From positions 1 through 5,618 of the forward strand of contig JAESRD010000054.1 in NCBI GenBank assembly GCA_016764835.1: a stretch of DNA of 5,618 nucleotides, in the 5' to 3' direction. Position 1 is the stretch's first letter. Each line of letters opens with the position of its first letter. Source of the stretch: Paracoccaceae bacterium (GTDB lineage Bacteria; Pseudomonadota; Alphaproteobacteria; Rhodobacterales; Rhodobacteraceae). Both the position numbers and the translations under genes were made by a program. Positions 5,281-5,618 of this stretch are shown here, piece after piece. The notes beneath the pieces were generated by a model. It saw nothing but the letters and a program-made list of their open reading frames with translations. It searched no databases and was not told the origin of the DNA.

Positions 5281-5618
5281 ATGTCCCGCCCACAGGTCTC
5301 GTTTGAATTTTTCCCGCCCAAAAACCTCGACGGGTCATTCCGGCTTTGGAACTGCGCCAATGTGCTGGCCCCGCTGGCCCCCAAATTTGTGTCCGTCACC
5401 TACGGCGCTGGTGGCACCACCCGCGAGCTAACCCACGAAGCCGTCGGCGCGCTGCACCGTGCCACTGGGCTGAAAGTCGCCGCCCATCTGACATGTGTTA
5501 ACGCCAGCCGCGCCGAGACCTTGGAAATCGCCAGTTGTTATGCCTCAGCCGGGGTCACCGATATTGTCGCCCTGCGCGGCGACCCGCCAAAGGGCAGCGG
5601 CAAGTTTGTGCCGCATCC
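5281..5618 (+). CDS. metF: 5,10-methylenetetrahydrofolate reductase, N-terminal part (3'-truncated by window)
   Basis: The first 112 codons are present and run off the window with no stop. MetF is a cytoplasmic FAD-dependent reductase that converts 5,10-methylene-THF to 5-methyl-THF, the methyl donor for methionine synthesis. Conserved blocks appear in order: SFEFFPPK (7-14) with the expected catalytic Glu9, equivalent to Glu28 of E. coli MetF; FVSVTYGAGGTTRELT (36-51); AAHLTCVNASRAE (67-79); and IVALRGDPPKGSGKF (95-109) with the flavin-side Asp101. ATG 5281 is supported by AGAAGG upstream and by homology starting at once. The gene is divergent from metR across 98 bp containing two MetR-like boxes, so homocysteine-responsive activation is likely. 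The enzyme probably continues for about 170-190 further residues (family length near 290). In some Rhodobacterales metF heads a corrinoid-dependent methyl-transfer cluster; that cannot be tested here. Confidence 0.93.
   Translation, partial: MSRPQVSFEFFPPKNLDGSFRLWNCANVLAPLAPKFVSVTYGAGGTTRELTHEAVGALHRATGLKVAAHLTCVNASRAETLEIASCYASAGVTDIVALRGDPPKGSGKFVPH

Noticed and set aside
5172..5399. A 75-residue minus-strand open frame overlapping the metR start and metF
   Set aside because: It lies antisense to the conserved start of metF and over the regulatory region, with no recognisable domain.
1..5618. Mobile element, phage, CRISPR, toxin-antitoxin or tRNA/rRNA genes
   Set aside because: I looked for transposase or integrase motifs, regularly spaced direct repeats, small gene pairs and tRNA-like structures and found none. 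Intergenic regions are short (198 bp at most).

Overview
The window looks like ordinary chromosomal DNA from an alphaproteobacterium, most likely of the Rhodobacterales/Roseobacter lineage. This rests on the protein sequences (a PutA tail ending in the TTAAGG motif, a rhomboid beginning MFPIRDHNPS, a SuhB-type phosphatase, and MetR divergent from MetF), the moderately high GC content, and the weak or absent Shine-Dalgarno sequences. No transposase, integrase, phage gene, tRNA, rRNA or CRISPR array is visible.

Layout, left to right: (1) the 3' end of putA on the plus strand (proline to glutamate catabolism), followed by a 106-bp gap containing a branched GC-rich inverted-repeat structure. (2) A complete rhomboid intramembrane serine protease on the plus strand, facing (3) an inositol-monophosphatase-family gene (suhB-like) on the minus strand, with only 3 bp between their stop codons and a hairpin over that junction. 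(4) A 198-bp divergent intergenic region, the longest non-coding stretch, holding candidate promoters for suhB and for the next gene, a perfect 13-bp palindrome and an AT-rich block with a CtrA-like motif. (5) A 659-residue membrane protein with about six transmembrane segments followed by intact GGDEF and EAL domains (cyclic-di-GMP synthesis and breakdown). A 10-bp perfect stem lies in its last codons. (6) A MetR-type LysR regulator on the minus strand, ending 11 bp from the previous gene. (7) A 98-bp divergent region with two MetR-like boxes 31 bp apart. (8) The 5' part of metF (methylenetetrahydrofolate reductase) on the plus strand, cut by the window edge.

The clearest functional unit is metR-metF. 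It resembles the divergent metR-metE arrangement of enterics, with matching TGAA-N5-CTCA boxes placed where MetR could both activate metF and repress itself. The GGDEF-EAL protein is probably a membrane sensor of an unidentified signal. PutA, rhomboid, SuhB and the c-di-GMP enzyme show no evident common pathway. I see no convincing new multi-gene system. The points most worth a second look are the regulatory architecture at metR-metF, the unassigned membrane sensor domain of the GGDEF-EAL protein, and hairpins without U-tracts at three gene ends.
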